Source of the DNA: Steinernema hermaphroditum
Lineage: Eukaryota > Nematoda > Chromadorea > Rhabditida > Steinernematidae
Direction of reading: 5' to 3'
DNA length: 64,000 nt
Assembly: GCA_030435675.1 (NCBI GenBank)
Contig: CM059622.1
Coordinates: 17,112,001-17,176,000, forward strand
Part shown: positions 32,545-44,047 of the stretch, one piece after another
Position numbering within the stretch: position 1 is the first letter of the stretch
Layout: each line of letters starts with the position of its first letter
Notes under the pieces: generated by a model
What the model saw: the letters and a program-made list of their open reading frames with translations, nothing else
Databases searched by the model: none
What the model was told of the DNA's origin: nothing
Program-made: the position numbers and the translations under genes

Positions 32545-32886
32545 TCAGACATAGACACTCAATCGCCATTTGGCGGAGTCGAGACGTGGTGGACCGTCTA
32601 CCTTTTTAGATGAAGGGGTCGTCAGCACGTAAGTGCATATGGCTTTGAGAAGCATGGGTACACTTTCAACATGATGACCTTCTCTGCCTTCTTTGTCGTA
32701 GACACATCGCACCGATGCGACGAGACGGTGCCCTGCGAAAGGAAAGGTCGGTGATGGACGGTTCATAAACTTACCTGGCTGGGATCTTCCTGTGATCAAC
32801 AAGGCGGGGAATCCATGGCGAGGCTGGGACATTGCACTTTCGCTCCCGGCTGACCCGTGTGGCAGCTCCGAGTTGGAGTTGGCCAA
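32545..32886 (-). CDS. Hypothetical protein, uncertain structure
   Basis: Open from ATG 32886 (MANSNSELPHGSAGSES) with a likely small intron between RSQP and GHRLVASVRCVYDKEG (GTAAGT...TTTCGCAG). It then stays open to a stop at 32545. It may be a separate small gene or 5' exons of the gene at 31719-32473. The second exon has a decayed copy at about 33205-33290. No family recognised. Confidence 0.35.
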   Translation of the reverse strand: MANSNSELPHGSAGSESAMSQPRHGFPALLITGRSQPGKFMNRPSPTFPFAGHRLVASVRCVYDKEGREGHHVESVPMLLKAICTYVLTTPSSKKVDGPPRLDSAKWRLSVYV

Positions 32887-34110
32887 CAGCTAAATTTTTG
32901 CGTCAGGGGACAGCGTTCGCGCTTCCCTGTTAAATTCTTTCCAATTCGGATCCAGGCGATCCAAAGACATCGTACGTCTAAAGGATGGAAAATCTTTGTT
33001 TGTTGATCACTCGTGTCTACATATTGATGTAGGGCACAACCTCATCACCTTTTTAATCGTAAGAGAATAGTTCTTTGTGTTTTCAAGAAAATATGCACTG
33101 GAAGTTTCTATTTTCCAAAGATGCGCGGTATGAGGAAGGATACAGTTGGTGGATACAAAGGATCGATAATTGATTAATAGAGACCTGTTACATGGAAGGT
33201 TCTCCTTTGGTCAACGCACAACCTTTTCTCTGCCTTCTCTGCCGTGGACACGTCGCGCCATTGCTGGACGACGGTCGCAATTGGATAGGGTGGATCGGTT
33301 GAGAGCGGTCGTCAGTCTCTGGAGTCGACGCAGTTAACCGAGAAATTCTTTCGCCTTTTACTAAAGAATTCCGTGCGTCGACTCACTTTATGAGTTTATC
33401 TCAATTTTTGGAGTCCTGATCGTAAGAGAGGGATAATAAATCTTTACTGGAAGTAAATACCGATGATAAAGAAAGCAAAGGACAATTTTTGTTCCATCAC
33501 AGGCATCACAAGTGCTACAGCGTCGTCGAAATTATGAGAACTCATTCAAGAATAAAACAGTATTCGGTATCTCGCCGAGATATTTCAAGCAACAAGAGAC
33601 TAATTCAGCTCTGAAAATATACCAACTACCGTAAAAAATCATTCAAATCAATGACTTGTAATCTGAATCCGAGTGGCAAATTTTTTGTCTTTTTATCACA
33701 CAGTCAGAAAAGAACCACTCGACCCGATTGTTATGGTCAAAAAAAAATCAACATATGAGTGATAGTTTCCTTGCAAGTTCCATGCCATCCTAAAATCTGA
33801 CCAAAGAACACAGGCCGATCGTTGTTTACCGTTGCAATATCAAAGTTCACATTTTGAGTGCAGTCAACCGGGTGCAAATTGTGCCATGTCATGTTTTTTT
33901 ATCGCAAGTTCATCTTGTTCTCTTTCGCAAGGCACCCATCAGTCCGCTATCTTCTTATTTCCACACCAGCACTCCCTAATCACAGTCTTCACACATCAAC
34001 ACCACGCCCCAGCACGCTGACGACACGCACTGTTCCGATCAAAGTTCGGCAACCCACATGTGTTTCCCTTTCGCAACCTTTGTTTGTCCCTCGGCGTCAC
34101 TTTCCCTTTC
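32887..34110. other. Intergenic region with an exon-like duplicate
   Basis: About 1.2 kb without a supported gene. 33205-33290 resembles 32665-32750 (CTCTGCCTTCTTTGTCGTAG versus CTCTGCCTTCTCTGCCGTGG), i.e. a decayed copy of an exon of the neighbouring minus-strand gene. The end of the region is the pyrimidine-rich upstream region of the P450. Confidence 0.45.
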
Positions 34111-34115
34111 CACTA

Positions 34116-34122
34116 TAAAAGC
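34116..34122 (+). promoter_or_regulatory. TATA box of the P450 gene
   Basis: TATAAAA preceded by CCAC, 31 bases before the P450 start codon at 34153. This leaves a very short 5' leader, so transcription probably initiates only a few bases before the ATG. Confidence 0.55.
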
Positions 34123-34152
34123 TCTCATCACCGTTCCATCGGCAGTGCAGAG

Positions 34153-37100
34153 ATGATAAGCGACGTTCTCTCTATCATCGGCGCCTTCTGGTTGCCTCTG
34201 TCGATCGGCCTTCTGTTCCTCTATGTCTTCTACCTCAAGCGGCGCGCCCGTTACTTCCAAGACCGGGGAATCCCCGGTCCCGAAGTTCCCTCGCTGTTCC
34301 TCGGCCATTTGAAGGAGAAGGAGAGGGATGGAAAGTGGTTTGTGCGCTACAAGGACTGGGAAGAACAGTACGGCAAGACCTTCGGAATTTACGAGGGAGG
34401 ACATCGGATCATCGTCACCAGCGATCTGGATATTCTTGATGACGTTTTCAATAAGCAGTTCAACAAGTTCCATTCGAGAAAGGTACGTTCAACTGGGACA
34501 TCGTGGGGATGCACTAGGTTCAATCAAAACCTAAAGAAAACATTCATGTTTTGAAATCCTTTCATTCGATATCTTTATGTTCTACTCATTTTCGAGTCTC
34601 TCATAAGAGGAGGAAGGCATTCTATGTAAGGGAACATTATAGATTTATCTTCGGACTCTCCGGTAAGTCACCCGTAACCCCAAATTGGGACGTGTGTTAT
34701 TTACAGACACGCAAAAGAAGCATCTTCTAATGTGTCGTTCTGTTGTTAAAAACATGTGGCAAGACTTTGCTTGACAAACCTGTTTTTGCGGCCTTGACGC
34801 ATAATAGCGTGCCTAGGAAGCGAACCTTCGAGTGCGCCTTTTTTTATTTTTCGGATATTTTTTTGCCTTAATCGTAAACTGGTTGTCAACAGCTAACCTC
34901 GGCTGACCCATAGCATCACGATCCAAGAAATGTGGGGGAAACCATGATATAACTGAACTTGAAATTGTGACCCAAAAAAATGCAATAAAAAAAAAGTTTG
35001 TGACAGCTGGTAGTCAAATCGTCACCTCTCTGGATTCAAAGCCACCGAAACATTGTTTGGACTCACCGTAGTTTGATAAGACTAAGACATTCCGGAAGAT
35101 CTTGTTTGCATATGTAGAAAGAACTTAACGCGTAGTGAATCACGTAGCGTAGTGCACCTTTCAGATCGGCTCGCATTTCGCCGGAGACCAAACGACGTTC
35201 CCTGGTCTCAACCTCTTCCTCAGCGAAGGAGCGCGATGGAAACGGCTTCGTGCCCTCGTCGCCGGAGTCTTCGCCACGGGAAAGATCCGATCGACCGAAG
35301 GAGTCACAAACGACACGATTAGCGCCGTTGTCAGAGAGATCGAGAAGGATCTGGAGAAGTCGGAGGTCGTCGACCTGAAACCGTACGGTTCCTCCATCTC
35401 TCCTCATTCATGATCCCCTTTAGGCACTTTCTTAACTTGTCCCTTGACGTAATCGAGAGGGTCTCTCTGGGTCGTGAGAAAACGCTCGTGGGCTCCGGAA
35501 TCAAGGATGAATTCGCCCAGCATCTTCTCGATCTTTTCACGGATAAGGGCGTCTCCTCCAGTTGGATTCGTTCCTTCTTCGCGGGTATCTACGAATTCCG
35601 GCGAGTTGCTTCCTTTCTTTTCACTATCTTCGCCACACGGAACTTGCCTGAACTCATGGCACTGCAAAAAAAGCTCCAGGTTAGTGTCTTGGTTTCAAAT
35701 GATTCCATGTCCACATCTCAATGTCCCTTCCAAAATTCTTTCTTTTCTGTGACATTAACTACTATACACTTCAGGTGGTCTTCACCTTAAAAAAGGAACA
35801 AAAAGACACCAGCGACACTAAGGATTTCGTCAACCACTTGATGGAATCGCGAATCGATGAAGCGAACCTTCAGGATTGCAGCAAAACGGTATACGACAAG
35901 AAGGTGCAGAAGAACCTAACGGAGGAGGAGATTATTTCCTGCATGGTGATGTTCCTTATAGCAGGCTATGACACCACAGCCACAACGCTAATGGATCTCT
36001 GCTACCGTCTCGCTCAGAACCCGGACGTTCAAGAAAAACTTTACGACGAAATCTGCACACATGTGTTCTCGGATGTAAGTTTTTGGTGGCTAGGGGAAGG
36101 ATCCTGTTGAACAGAGGTCCACTTTGTGCTTTCCACAGAAAGGGCCTAAAAGTGTGTTTCTGAAGTATGGAATGCAACGAACAGGATCCATAAAAGAAGC
36201 CTTAATTTAAAAACCGAGCTTAATTGTAATCCTATGAGACGGTTGCGTGTTGTTTATGAGAGTTTAGGCCGTTGGGAGGCGTTCTTTAGTTTAAATTGCT
36301 TAGCTTTCGTGCCCGTATTGGCTGTGCTATAAAGCTTTGTAACGTCCGTAATAAGGTTAACGTCCCATTAGGTGGCCAAACATCTCAATATCCTTCGTTA
36401 AAATTACACCCCTTGGTGCGCAAAAACTGTGTTTTTACCAAAATGTCCGTCGGTTATTGACAGATCCTTAACAATAACTACTTTATTAGCATGGGGGCTT
36501 CCTATTCGAATTAGAATCGGAGTGCTATTGGAGGAACAGTACCAGAAATAACAGCTTTATGTAATGGTTGAACATCAACCGGTAGCGCTTTTCACGAATT
36601 ATCCACAATATTGATCAATCCCTCTTTTCAGGAAGATCTCACCATGTCTACCGTTCAGAACATGCAGTACCTCGATTGGTGCGTTAAAGAAGGCCTTCGA
36701 ATGGATCCTCATGCCACAGAGTAAAAGTTCTACTCCACAAAAGATTTTACGCACAAAATTACAGGGTAGTCCAACGTCGTTGCATGGAAACGACTACTGT
36801 AGGTAAAGATAATAAGATCGAAATCGAAAAAGGCGTCTGTGTCGCCACAAACGCCTACTCTATTCACTACAACGAAGAGCTGTGGAAGGATCCCCACGAG
36901 TTCCGGCCGGAACGCTTCAGTCCGGAGGGAAGTTCCACGAGACATCCGCTCGCCTGGCAGCCTTTCGGAATAGGGCCCAGAATCTGTGTTGGCATGAGAT
37001 TCGCTCTGCTGGAGACGAAATTGGCCGTCACCCAAGTGGTGAAGAAGTTCAAATTCCATCTGTCGACTGAAACAGAGGTAAACAGAGCCTTATGCGTGTT

Positions 37101-37186
37101 ATGAAGAAGAGATATTTCAGTTCGACTGTTCTGGAAACATCATTGTTTCACCGAACACAATGAAACTTCGATTGGAGAAACGTTGA
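34153..37186 (+). CDS. Cytochrome P450, clan 3 (CYP13/CYP25-like)
   Basis: ER-anchored monooxygenase of 523 residues, within the normal length. Exons 34153-34482, 35165-35382, 35424-35679, 35775-36074, 36632-36720, 36765-37077, 37121-37186; all phases close. N-terminal membrane anchor (FWLPLSIGLLFLYVFYL) then a proline-rich hinge (RGIPGPEVPSLFLG). C-helix EGARWKRLRAL, I-helix oxygen-binding AGYDTTATT, K-helix ExxR in KEGLRMDP, meander PHEFRPERF, heme loop FGIGPRICVG with the ligand cysteine. All landmarks are intact, so an active xenobiotic or lipid oxidase is expected. Introns 1 (682 bases) and 4 (557 bases) are much longer than the genome norm and contain no obvious transposon. Confidence 0.95.
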
Positions 37187-38216
37187 TGAAGTTTATTTTT
37201 GTGTTTTCAAATGTAGATTTGTAAATGGAAACATAATAATAAACAAAGTCAACAAAAAAAAACGAGTTCGGCAAACCGAGAACAAGGAGATCACACAAAT
37301 CGTTCGCCTCCGATCGAAAACGTAGATGCTGCCAAGTATTAAATTGAGCTGAAAATCGACCCATAGGTAAGCACGTTAAAAGAACATTAATCCCAAAGAG
37401 CGTCGGCTTATAGGCACAGCTGACCAAACACCCATTAAAAGACTGGCTATAGGCATGATTGCTGACTAGGCGATTTGTGGTTGATCTGGTGAGTCTCTTG
37501 CTTATCGTCTTGTTGACCAGGGTTCTACTCCCCCCGCCGCCATTATTTAATTTCATTTCCTTTTCTTTGTCTTGCAGGCCTCTCTTCGCTGTAATTTCCA
37601 ATTCTAGCCACGAAAACAAGAAAGAAATCCGAATACAACTAGTGAATCCCCTTAAAATTCATAATTGAAAATTACATCGGTTGCATACCAAAAATATGCC
37701 TATACCGACACCACTATACCGGCAACTTTCAAAGGGTGTTCATATGGTTAAGTGTGCGTATAAGCCGACGGTTTTTTGGTTTTTAATTTTATAATTTTCA
37801 GATCGATCAGTTTTTTTATATAATTTTATAATTTAATTTTCAGATCGATCTGAGCCGGGCACTTCGGAATGTTCCTTTATTACAATAAAAACCAATCTAC
37901 GAGCACTGATCTTGCCGCTATCACCATTTGAAAGACCAAATTGGGGAAATTCATAACATATCTCGACCCTATCCTATTGGATGGAATTGAGATAGTATAA
38001 TGGTGGGTGCCCGACCGCTCAATGTCTGCGAGGGCGACTATCTCTTCGATGCGATTCAAAGATCAAATTTTAGATTTTATTCAAGTTTATTCCACGACCA
38101 CAACAAGTCTCTCGTCTTCTTAAGTTTTCGATTTGAAGACATGTTCCTGCAGAGAACATCAGCACCTTTTCTTCAAAGGCCCAAATTCAACTCCGACACC
38201 TTCTTCGCAATCAGCC
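37187..38216. other. Intergenic region after P450
   Basis: About 1 kb, A/T-rich. Besides the tRNA-like repeat at 37465-37535 there is a short direct repeat near 37790-37850 (TTTTATAATTTTCAGATCGATC occurs twice with spacing of about 48 bases). No gene supported. Confidence 0.4.
37465..37535 (+). repeat. tRNA-like repeat (SINE-type)
   Basis: TGGTTGATCTGGTGAG (box A-like) is followed after about 36 bases by GGGTTCTACTCCCC (box B-like) and then a T-rich tail. Stems are incomplete, so this is a tRNA-derived repeat, not a tRNA gene. Confidence 0.45.
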
Positions 38217-39314
38217 TTACACTCTGTAGGGGTGCTGTAGACAACTGCTACGGTTCTGGCTCATGCTCGTCTTAGGCTGGGCGACGACGTAGCTACTGTT
38301 CACCCCGGCGAGAATCGAGATGAATTCTCTGCTTTTGAAGATGGTCCACCGACAGTCCTCCACTGGATGCAGCATCTGCCTCAGCAAGTTGTATGCTTGC
38401 AGATCGATGTGACTGAGGAGGTAGAACTCTTCCCTTTGCGTGGGATTGCGCAGCCAGTTGGAAAACATCTGCTTCTTCTGCTCCAGCGATGTCCAGAGCT
38501 GTCGTCCAGTGGCGAACATGAGGAGGACGGCTCCTAGCGCCCAGACGTCGTCCTTCGTGGCCAAGGAAGGACAACCCTTGAACTTCAGAGGGGAGAAGTA
38601 CATTACCGTTCCCGATTGACTCTTGCGCTTGACCTCTCTTTGCATGTCGTCCTTCTGGATGAACCTGGTTAGTCCGAAGTCGCAGATCTTGACAGTGGTG
38701 GGATCGGTGAAGAGGATGTTCTCGGCCTTGAGGTCGCGATGGACGAATCCACTTTGGTGGATGAAGGCGACGGCAGTGATGAGCTGATGGAAGATGTGAC
38801 GCCGGAGCCAGTGGTTGCACGCCCTCTTCTGGACGATGAAGTCGAGGAGCGTACCGTGGCCTGCGTATTCCATGAGGAAGAAGTGAAGTTTCCTGACAGA
38901 GTCGACCTGATAACCGAGGAACTGGATGATGTTAGGGTGGCGCAGTTGAAGACAGATGTTCAGTTCGTTCTTGATGGCCACCGCGTCGAATTTAGGCTGT
39001 TCGCATAGGGTCTTCATGGCGAACTTGTGGCCGGATATGTCCTTAACTTGGTGCACTGTTCCAAAGCCACCCTTCCCAACCCTCCTGTGGATTGTGAAGC
39101 GCTTGCCACGGCAGGTAACATACTGAGGAAGGTCCATTTCTGCGACCTTGCGCACACCCGCCTCCTTCTGCACCGGTTTCTTCCTAAGGGTAACATTTGG
39201 ATCAACGCAAGGTGTGGGATCCTTCTTGTCCATTTGGTTGGTTTCGATTCTAAGACCGTTGAAGGCAGCGATCAGCATGTCAGAATTAGACACGTTTTGT
39301 ACAGGTTGTGACAT
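38217..39314 (-). CDS. Intronless serine/threonine protein kinase, degenerate APE motif
   Basis: 365 residues, single exon. The kinase domain begins near residue 73: glycine loop GKGGFGTV, lysine in FAMKTL, catalytic loop HRDLKAEN, DFG in ICDFGLTRF, GTVMYFSP at the end of the activation loop, then DDVWALGAVLLMFATGR. The usual APE triplet reads SPLK, so the conserved Glu of subdomain VIII is missing; otherwise catalytic residues are intact. Lack of introns in an intron-rich neighbourhood suggests origin as a retrocopy. It starts 178 bases after the NOL10 stop codon on the same strand. Exact kinase family unclear; similar to polo/NEK-like or nematode-expanded kinases. Confidence 0.85.
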   Translation of the reverse strand: MSQPVQNVSNSDMLIAAFNGLRIETNQMDKKDPTPCVDPNVTLRKKPVQKEAGVRKVAEMDLPQYVTCRGKRFTIHRRVGKGGFGTVHQVKDISGHKFAMKTLCEQPKFDAVAIKNELNICLQLRHPNIIQFLGYQVDSVRKLHFFLMEYAGHGTLLDFIVQKRACNHWLRRHIFHQLITAVAFIHQSGFVHRDLKAENILFTDPTTVKICDFGLTRFIQKDDMQREVKRKSQSGTVMYFSPLKFKGCPSLATKDDVWALGAVLLMFATGRQLWTSLEQKKQMFSNWLRNPTQREEFYLLSHIDLQAYNLLRQMLHPVEDCRWTIFKSREFISILAGVNSSYVVAQPKTSMSQNRSSCLQHPYRV

Positions 39315-39492
39315 TGAAAGCGCTTATACGTGATAAATTAGATGCTATAAGTGATACCTTCGCTAGCATCGCTTGCTCGTCTTCTGGAGGACTCGACAAC
39401 CTCGCCCCTGCCTAAACCTGATCGTTAGTATGCATATATCAAGTAACAATGGCAATAACAACAAAAATATCAACAACGGAGTCATCATCTTG

Positions 39493-42150
39493 CTACTTTT
39501 CGCGGCCTCTTCCACGAGTGCTCCCCCGCATCATCGTTGCCTTCCGACGGCCAGATTTGCGTTCCTCGATGTGCTTCTGCTTCTTGCTCTCGTCTTCCTG
39601 AGCACGAGTCTTCAAAGTGAACGTCGCGGTCTTTCCTCCAAACGGAGCATCATCGACTTCGTCAACCATGGATGAGCTATCTTGCAGTGCTGCTTTACGT
39701 GCACCCAACGAGGCGCCCTGAAAGAGCATGGTGTAAGTAGGATCGATTTCCCCAAGGGCCTACATCGTCGTTTTCCTTCGATTTATCTGTGTAGATCGGA
39801 AGTTCAACGGCACGTTCAACGCCGATCAGGCGGAATCCTTTGGGTTTTGCAGTCTGAAAGGAGAGGCTAGAGGCGCATCCCAAAGAACCTAGCACACCTT
39901 CTTCTGATTGCTTTCCGGCTCCATATCTTGTTCTTCTTCATTGGCGAGGTCTTCTTCTTCTTGAGCAGCGCCCTCTTCCATCTCGTCAGCACTGCTGGCA
40001 TCTACTTCATCATCTTCCTGTTCATCGCCACTGCTTTCTCGCATGTCATCGCTACTGTTTTCGCGTTCACCATCGCTGGCATACAATCCAGAGAGGTACT
40101 TGGGCGCAGTGTCGGTGTCCGGTTCGTCTTCGTACACTCGCAACGCCTGCTTCTTTTCCTTCTTGTCCAGCAACTTCAAAGTGGGCAAAATCTGCTGATA
40201 CTGGTCGATGGTTTCATCCACTTCGAAGTCGGGATTGCTGAAGAGACCCTTGAAACGGTCATCAGTGAGCATAGCGGTAGCCGTTTCGATCTGGAAAAGA
40301 ACAATCAGCTGGGCACGATGTCGACAAGCAAACCTTCTTCTGAGTTTTCTTGGACTTGTCGCCAGATTGCTTGCTGAACTCAACGGACTCGTACAGCTTC
40401 TCAGCCAGGCCTTTGTTGACCTTCGGCAGGTCGAGTTTCTTGGGAGCGGCGACGCCATCCGTACGCCTCTCTTCTTCGATGAGATCGCGTAGCTGCAGAT
40501 AGCTTTGTTCAGTACACAGCAGGGAAAGAGACAAAGTACCTTGCGCTCCTTGTACTTTTCGAAAGCGAACGGCTGTGTGAATGTTTTTGCCCTGTCGTAC
40601 AACCGGGTGTCAATGAAGTAACCGTGCATGTAGGCGCGCACCATGCTTGTTCCGATCAAATTAGCCAAGCCTATCTCCTCGAGCTGGTCTTTGGTCAAGA
40701 ACTTGTAATCATCATAGACAGTGGGAACGTCGGTTTCTTCCAGCTCCTCGGTGATGGTTTCCAGATACGAGCACCACTTGGGCGCCGTTCCGATGGCGGG
40801 GATAAAATACTGCAACATCTTCGGCTGCTCGTTTGCAAAGAAGAGGAGTCCTAAACACTGTTCGTAGGCACGAAGACAAGCGGTGTCACGGTACCCGAGT
40901 TGGGATAGCGCGTAAAATCAGTGAGGGACGTGCCGGGCTCAATGGACGTGAACGGTTTTCCGGTGTTGTTGTCCCACATCTTCAGTATCCGCGAGTCCAT
41001 GCTCAGCACAAGGTCGTGTTCGGCTACGAAATCTATCTTTTTAATGGGTAGCCCCATCATCTGATCCCGAATGAGCAACGGCTTGCTGGAGCGGAGGTCG
41101 TACAACAACGTCTAAACACAAGAAGTGAGGGCTAGTCGAGGGTAGATATGCCTACTTGTCCAGTGCTCGTGCCGACGCCCAACTGGAGCGCGTCCTTGAA
41201 GTGAAGAGCCGTTACCTCAGAGGCAGAAGAGCTGTAAGCATAAGAATGCTCACTGCACACAACAGAGAGAACTCACCCATATGAGTACGACAGAATCGGT
41301 TGAGCAGAAGACGCCAAACTGCAGTTCAAAACGGCGACGCGAGTTCGATCGCGAGGGTCGTACGCCTCTACACAGCCATCTTCGGTGCCCGCAACGAACA
41401 GCTGATGATAGTCGTTGAACTCACAGCACGTGAGCGATGGGGCTGGAGATTTGAGTGGTTCTAGGAACCTGCCCTCTTCAAGGTTCAAACGGTAGATGCC
41501 ACTGCTGAAATCAACACGAATTGATATGAGCCATGGAAAGACTCACGAACCCAGCGGCGACGATAAACAGATCACTGGCTTCGCGCGAATGCGCCATATC
41601 TCGGCCGGCTTTTGGTATTCTCATTCGGAAATAGCGGCCGAAAGTGGCATGCATCTCCAAATAGCGGTCATCTTCGAGAACTACAAACTGAAAAGCAACG
41701 AGTTCCCATCTCAAGAATGAGTGTGTTCGTACCTTGGAATAGTCTTCGCTCAAAACAACCATCTTGATGGCTTCACTATCCAGTCCACGGGCAAACTTGA
41801 TGGACAACTGTTCAAGATCAAAGCATTTAACAAACGGCTTGTAAGCGCCTGAAATATGTCCATCAAACTGCTGCAAAAAAAGTGCCTTGGCGCACCTGTG
41901 GCAAACAGGAATCGTCCATCTGGCGTGACTGTCACGGTTTCGCTGACATCCGGCATGTCGAAATCTTGGACGAGCTGTATCCGCCGCCTGACGTCCACAT
42001 CTTTCTGCTCGAGTTTACGCCGTTTTCGATCTGTTATCCACTGAAACAGATGAACGTTACGAAGAAAACAGAGCGCAGGCTTACATCAGGGAGCGATTTT
42101 CCCGCACTCAGATTGTAGATTTTGATGTCGTTAGTCGTCGACAGCTGCAT
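39493..42150 (-). CDS. nol-10: Nucleolar protein 10 (NOL10)
   Basis: WD40 protein of the small-subunit processome (yeast Enp2), needed for 18S rRNA maturation in the nucleolus. About 680 residues over ten or more exons. N-terminus MQLSTTNDIKIYNLSAGKSLP, then RRRIQLVQDFDMPDVSETV, a seven-bladed propeller with KMWDNNTGKPFTSIEPGTS, conserved LFFANEQPKMLQYFIP and WCSYLETITEELEE, KFLTKDQLEEIGL, VRAYMHGYFID, then the NUC153-type segment MLTDDRFKGLFSNPDFEVD. The tail is acidic, then basic with RGSTRGRGREK. All recognised family blocks are in order, so the gene is intact. Confidence 0.95.
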
Positions 42151-42294
42151 GTTTGAAGTACGAAAGCTGAAAAATAGAGAATTATCCTAGCTGCGACAAT
42201 ACAACGTCGTCCGAAAAATGCAAAGCGACGTTTCGAGTGTTAGATGACTTGACCGCGGTTACTCCAATGGTCCCCCACGGATGCGAACCATTTA

Positions 42295-43760
42295 AAATTG
42301 ACATTAATCGGCTAGACGGTAATCGTCACATGATCGATGTTCATTTTTGGCCGAAATTGTTCGCGAACCTGTGCACGCTCTGAGATGCCGGTTGTACGAA
42401 GATTCAGCCGCGGAAAATTGAGCTGCGGAAAATTGAGCCGCGGAAAATTGAGCCGCGGAAAACTGAGCCGCGAAAGATTGAGCCGCGGAAAATTGAGCCG
42501 CGGAATATTCAGCCGTGTGTAGATATATTCCCTTAGTTATTTTATCGCCGCACAGGACCGTCCGGTTTTCATATATTCATCACTGCGTTGTGGTCTGTCC
42601 ACTATACAGTCTCTGATGGAAATGTAAGAAGCTATCAAGACTACAGGGCTCGCCTTTAAATCTAAAGGCACAGTCCTAAGCCGGAGCCTAAGCCAAGCCG
42701 GAGTTTGCCTAAGCCTAAGCTGGTGCTTGCCTAAGCCATTATGACTGCAGGGCTCGCCTTTCGGGCGTGCTTTACATCTATAGGCATAAACCTAATCTAA
42801 GCTTGGAAGTTAGGCCTAGCTTTAAAAATGAATATATGCTTAGGCTTATGCTTATATTCATTTTTCTGTCACGGCTCAATTTTCGTGGCTCAATTTTTCG
42901 TGTTTTATCATTGATTGCTTCGAGAGAACTTGATTTTTTCCGTGATTCAATTGTGCTGTGCATTCATAATATTTTTTCTTATCTTTAGGTTGCGAAGCGC
43001 ATTGGCTGTAGCGGCGCATGCGCTCAATGGCGACGTCATCAATGCACCTGTGTGCGACCCTCACATTGGGTCGAGCTCGATCGTCAACTGCTGCAATCCA
43101 TCTGAGCTGTGCAGAATACAGTGTTTAGGATGAACAGTCCTTTCATCGTGCTGTCCACGCGTGAAGTGCGACCGTTCAACAGTCACCACTTTCCCACCGT
43201 GGCCATTCGTTAAAAAGGAGCCATGGGCCAGCGCAAGATCGAACCCATGGTTTCCGAGAAGCACAAGTGGCCGGGACAGAACCGCGAATTTCCTGAGTTG
43301 AATCCGAAGTTCCGAAAGCTGAACCCCGAGACGCTTCACGGTATTATATCGTTTTTAAATGGTAATTCAGTTGAACTCTTTAGGGTACACTGGTGTGCAA
43401 CCCGTTGGGTACAACGACCCCGTTACTGGCGAGTTTGTGAAAGTTGCCGAGATGACGCCAGAGCTGGTTGTTCCCGATCTTAGTGGATTCCAGCTGGGAC
43501 CGTATGTGTCGTACAAAAGTGATGTCGAGATCGAAAAGAGGTTAGTGCTTCGGGCCTGGTTCTGATCTCAAATTTTGTTCCAGGCGAGCAGCCTACGAGT
43601 AAAAGGTTCGGGAGAAGGGCAGTGAAGAAGTAGCCGACTTGTACGTCGCGGAAGACGAACGCTGGCCTCCACCGAAGATGAACGCGAAAACTCTCTTCGA
43701 TCTTTTTTACGCTGACGGTGTTCGAAACAGTTATGCTGATGGGAACTACGACGACTAGGT
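42295..43760 (+). pseudogene. Duplicated, internally deleted SUV3-MRPL41 locus with MRPL41 pseudogene
   Basis: 42295-42385 and 42905-43130 match the 5' flank and first exon start of SUV3 (50540-50625 and 50745-50945). At about 43130 the match jumps to the MRPL41 gene (53704 onward) and continues to about 43760, so about 2.75 kb of SUV3 body is missing. The MRPL41 copy has a frameshift in its leader (CACCACTTTCCCACC versus CACCATTTTCCCGCACC), ending in TAA, and a CAA to TAA stop in its last exon (CCTACGAGTAAAAGG). The intron and later codons remain nearly identical to the intact gene, so the event is recent. Confidence 0.92.
42395..42903. repeat. Foldback element with tandem-array inverted ends
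   Basis: The left arm (about 42395-42515) is about eight copies of a 15-base unit CGGAAAATTGAGCCG. The right arm (about 42871-42903) has two copies of the same unit in reverse (GGCTCAATTTTCGTGGCTCA). The interior holds clustered CCTAAGCC motifs (42675-42735) and a hairpin, AAAAATGAATATA paired with TATATTCATTTTT, near 42822-42865. It sits inside the duplicated SUV3 flank, where the intact locus lacks it, so it inserted after the duplication. It has the same design as the element at 7337-7985 but a different unit. Confidence 0.65.
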
Positions 43761-44047
43761 GGATCGGTAGAAGGAGGCAGATAGTAACACCTAATTTCAT
43801 GTGAATGAGTTTTTTTAATAAAGTTTCGTACTGGTACGGGTGTCGTGTGTCGGAAAGCGGTAGCTCCTCATGACTTGGGTAGTGTCGTCGGTTTTCTGCC
43901 TCGGAGCTTGGTCCATACGCCTCCTTTGCGAATCCTCATTTCCCTCGAAGTACCTCGAAAGAGAGTATAGTGAAAAGACGCCGGCTCGAGCTGTAACTGA
44001 ATGCTCATTCCCTAGTAAATTTAACTTCTGCAGGTATACCATACAAA

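Noticed and set aside
38293..38820. 175-residue alternative-frame open reading on the kinase strand
   Set aside because: His/Pro/Arg-rich out-of-frame reading of the kinase exon with no family features.
42337..42522. Open frame encoding GKLSRGKLSRG repeats
   Set aside because: It is simply the translation of the 15-base tandem array.
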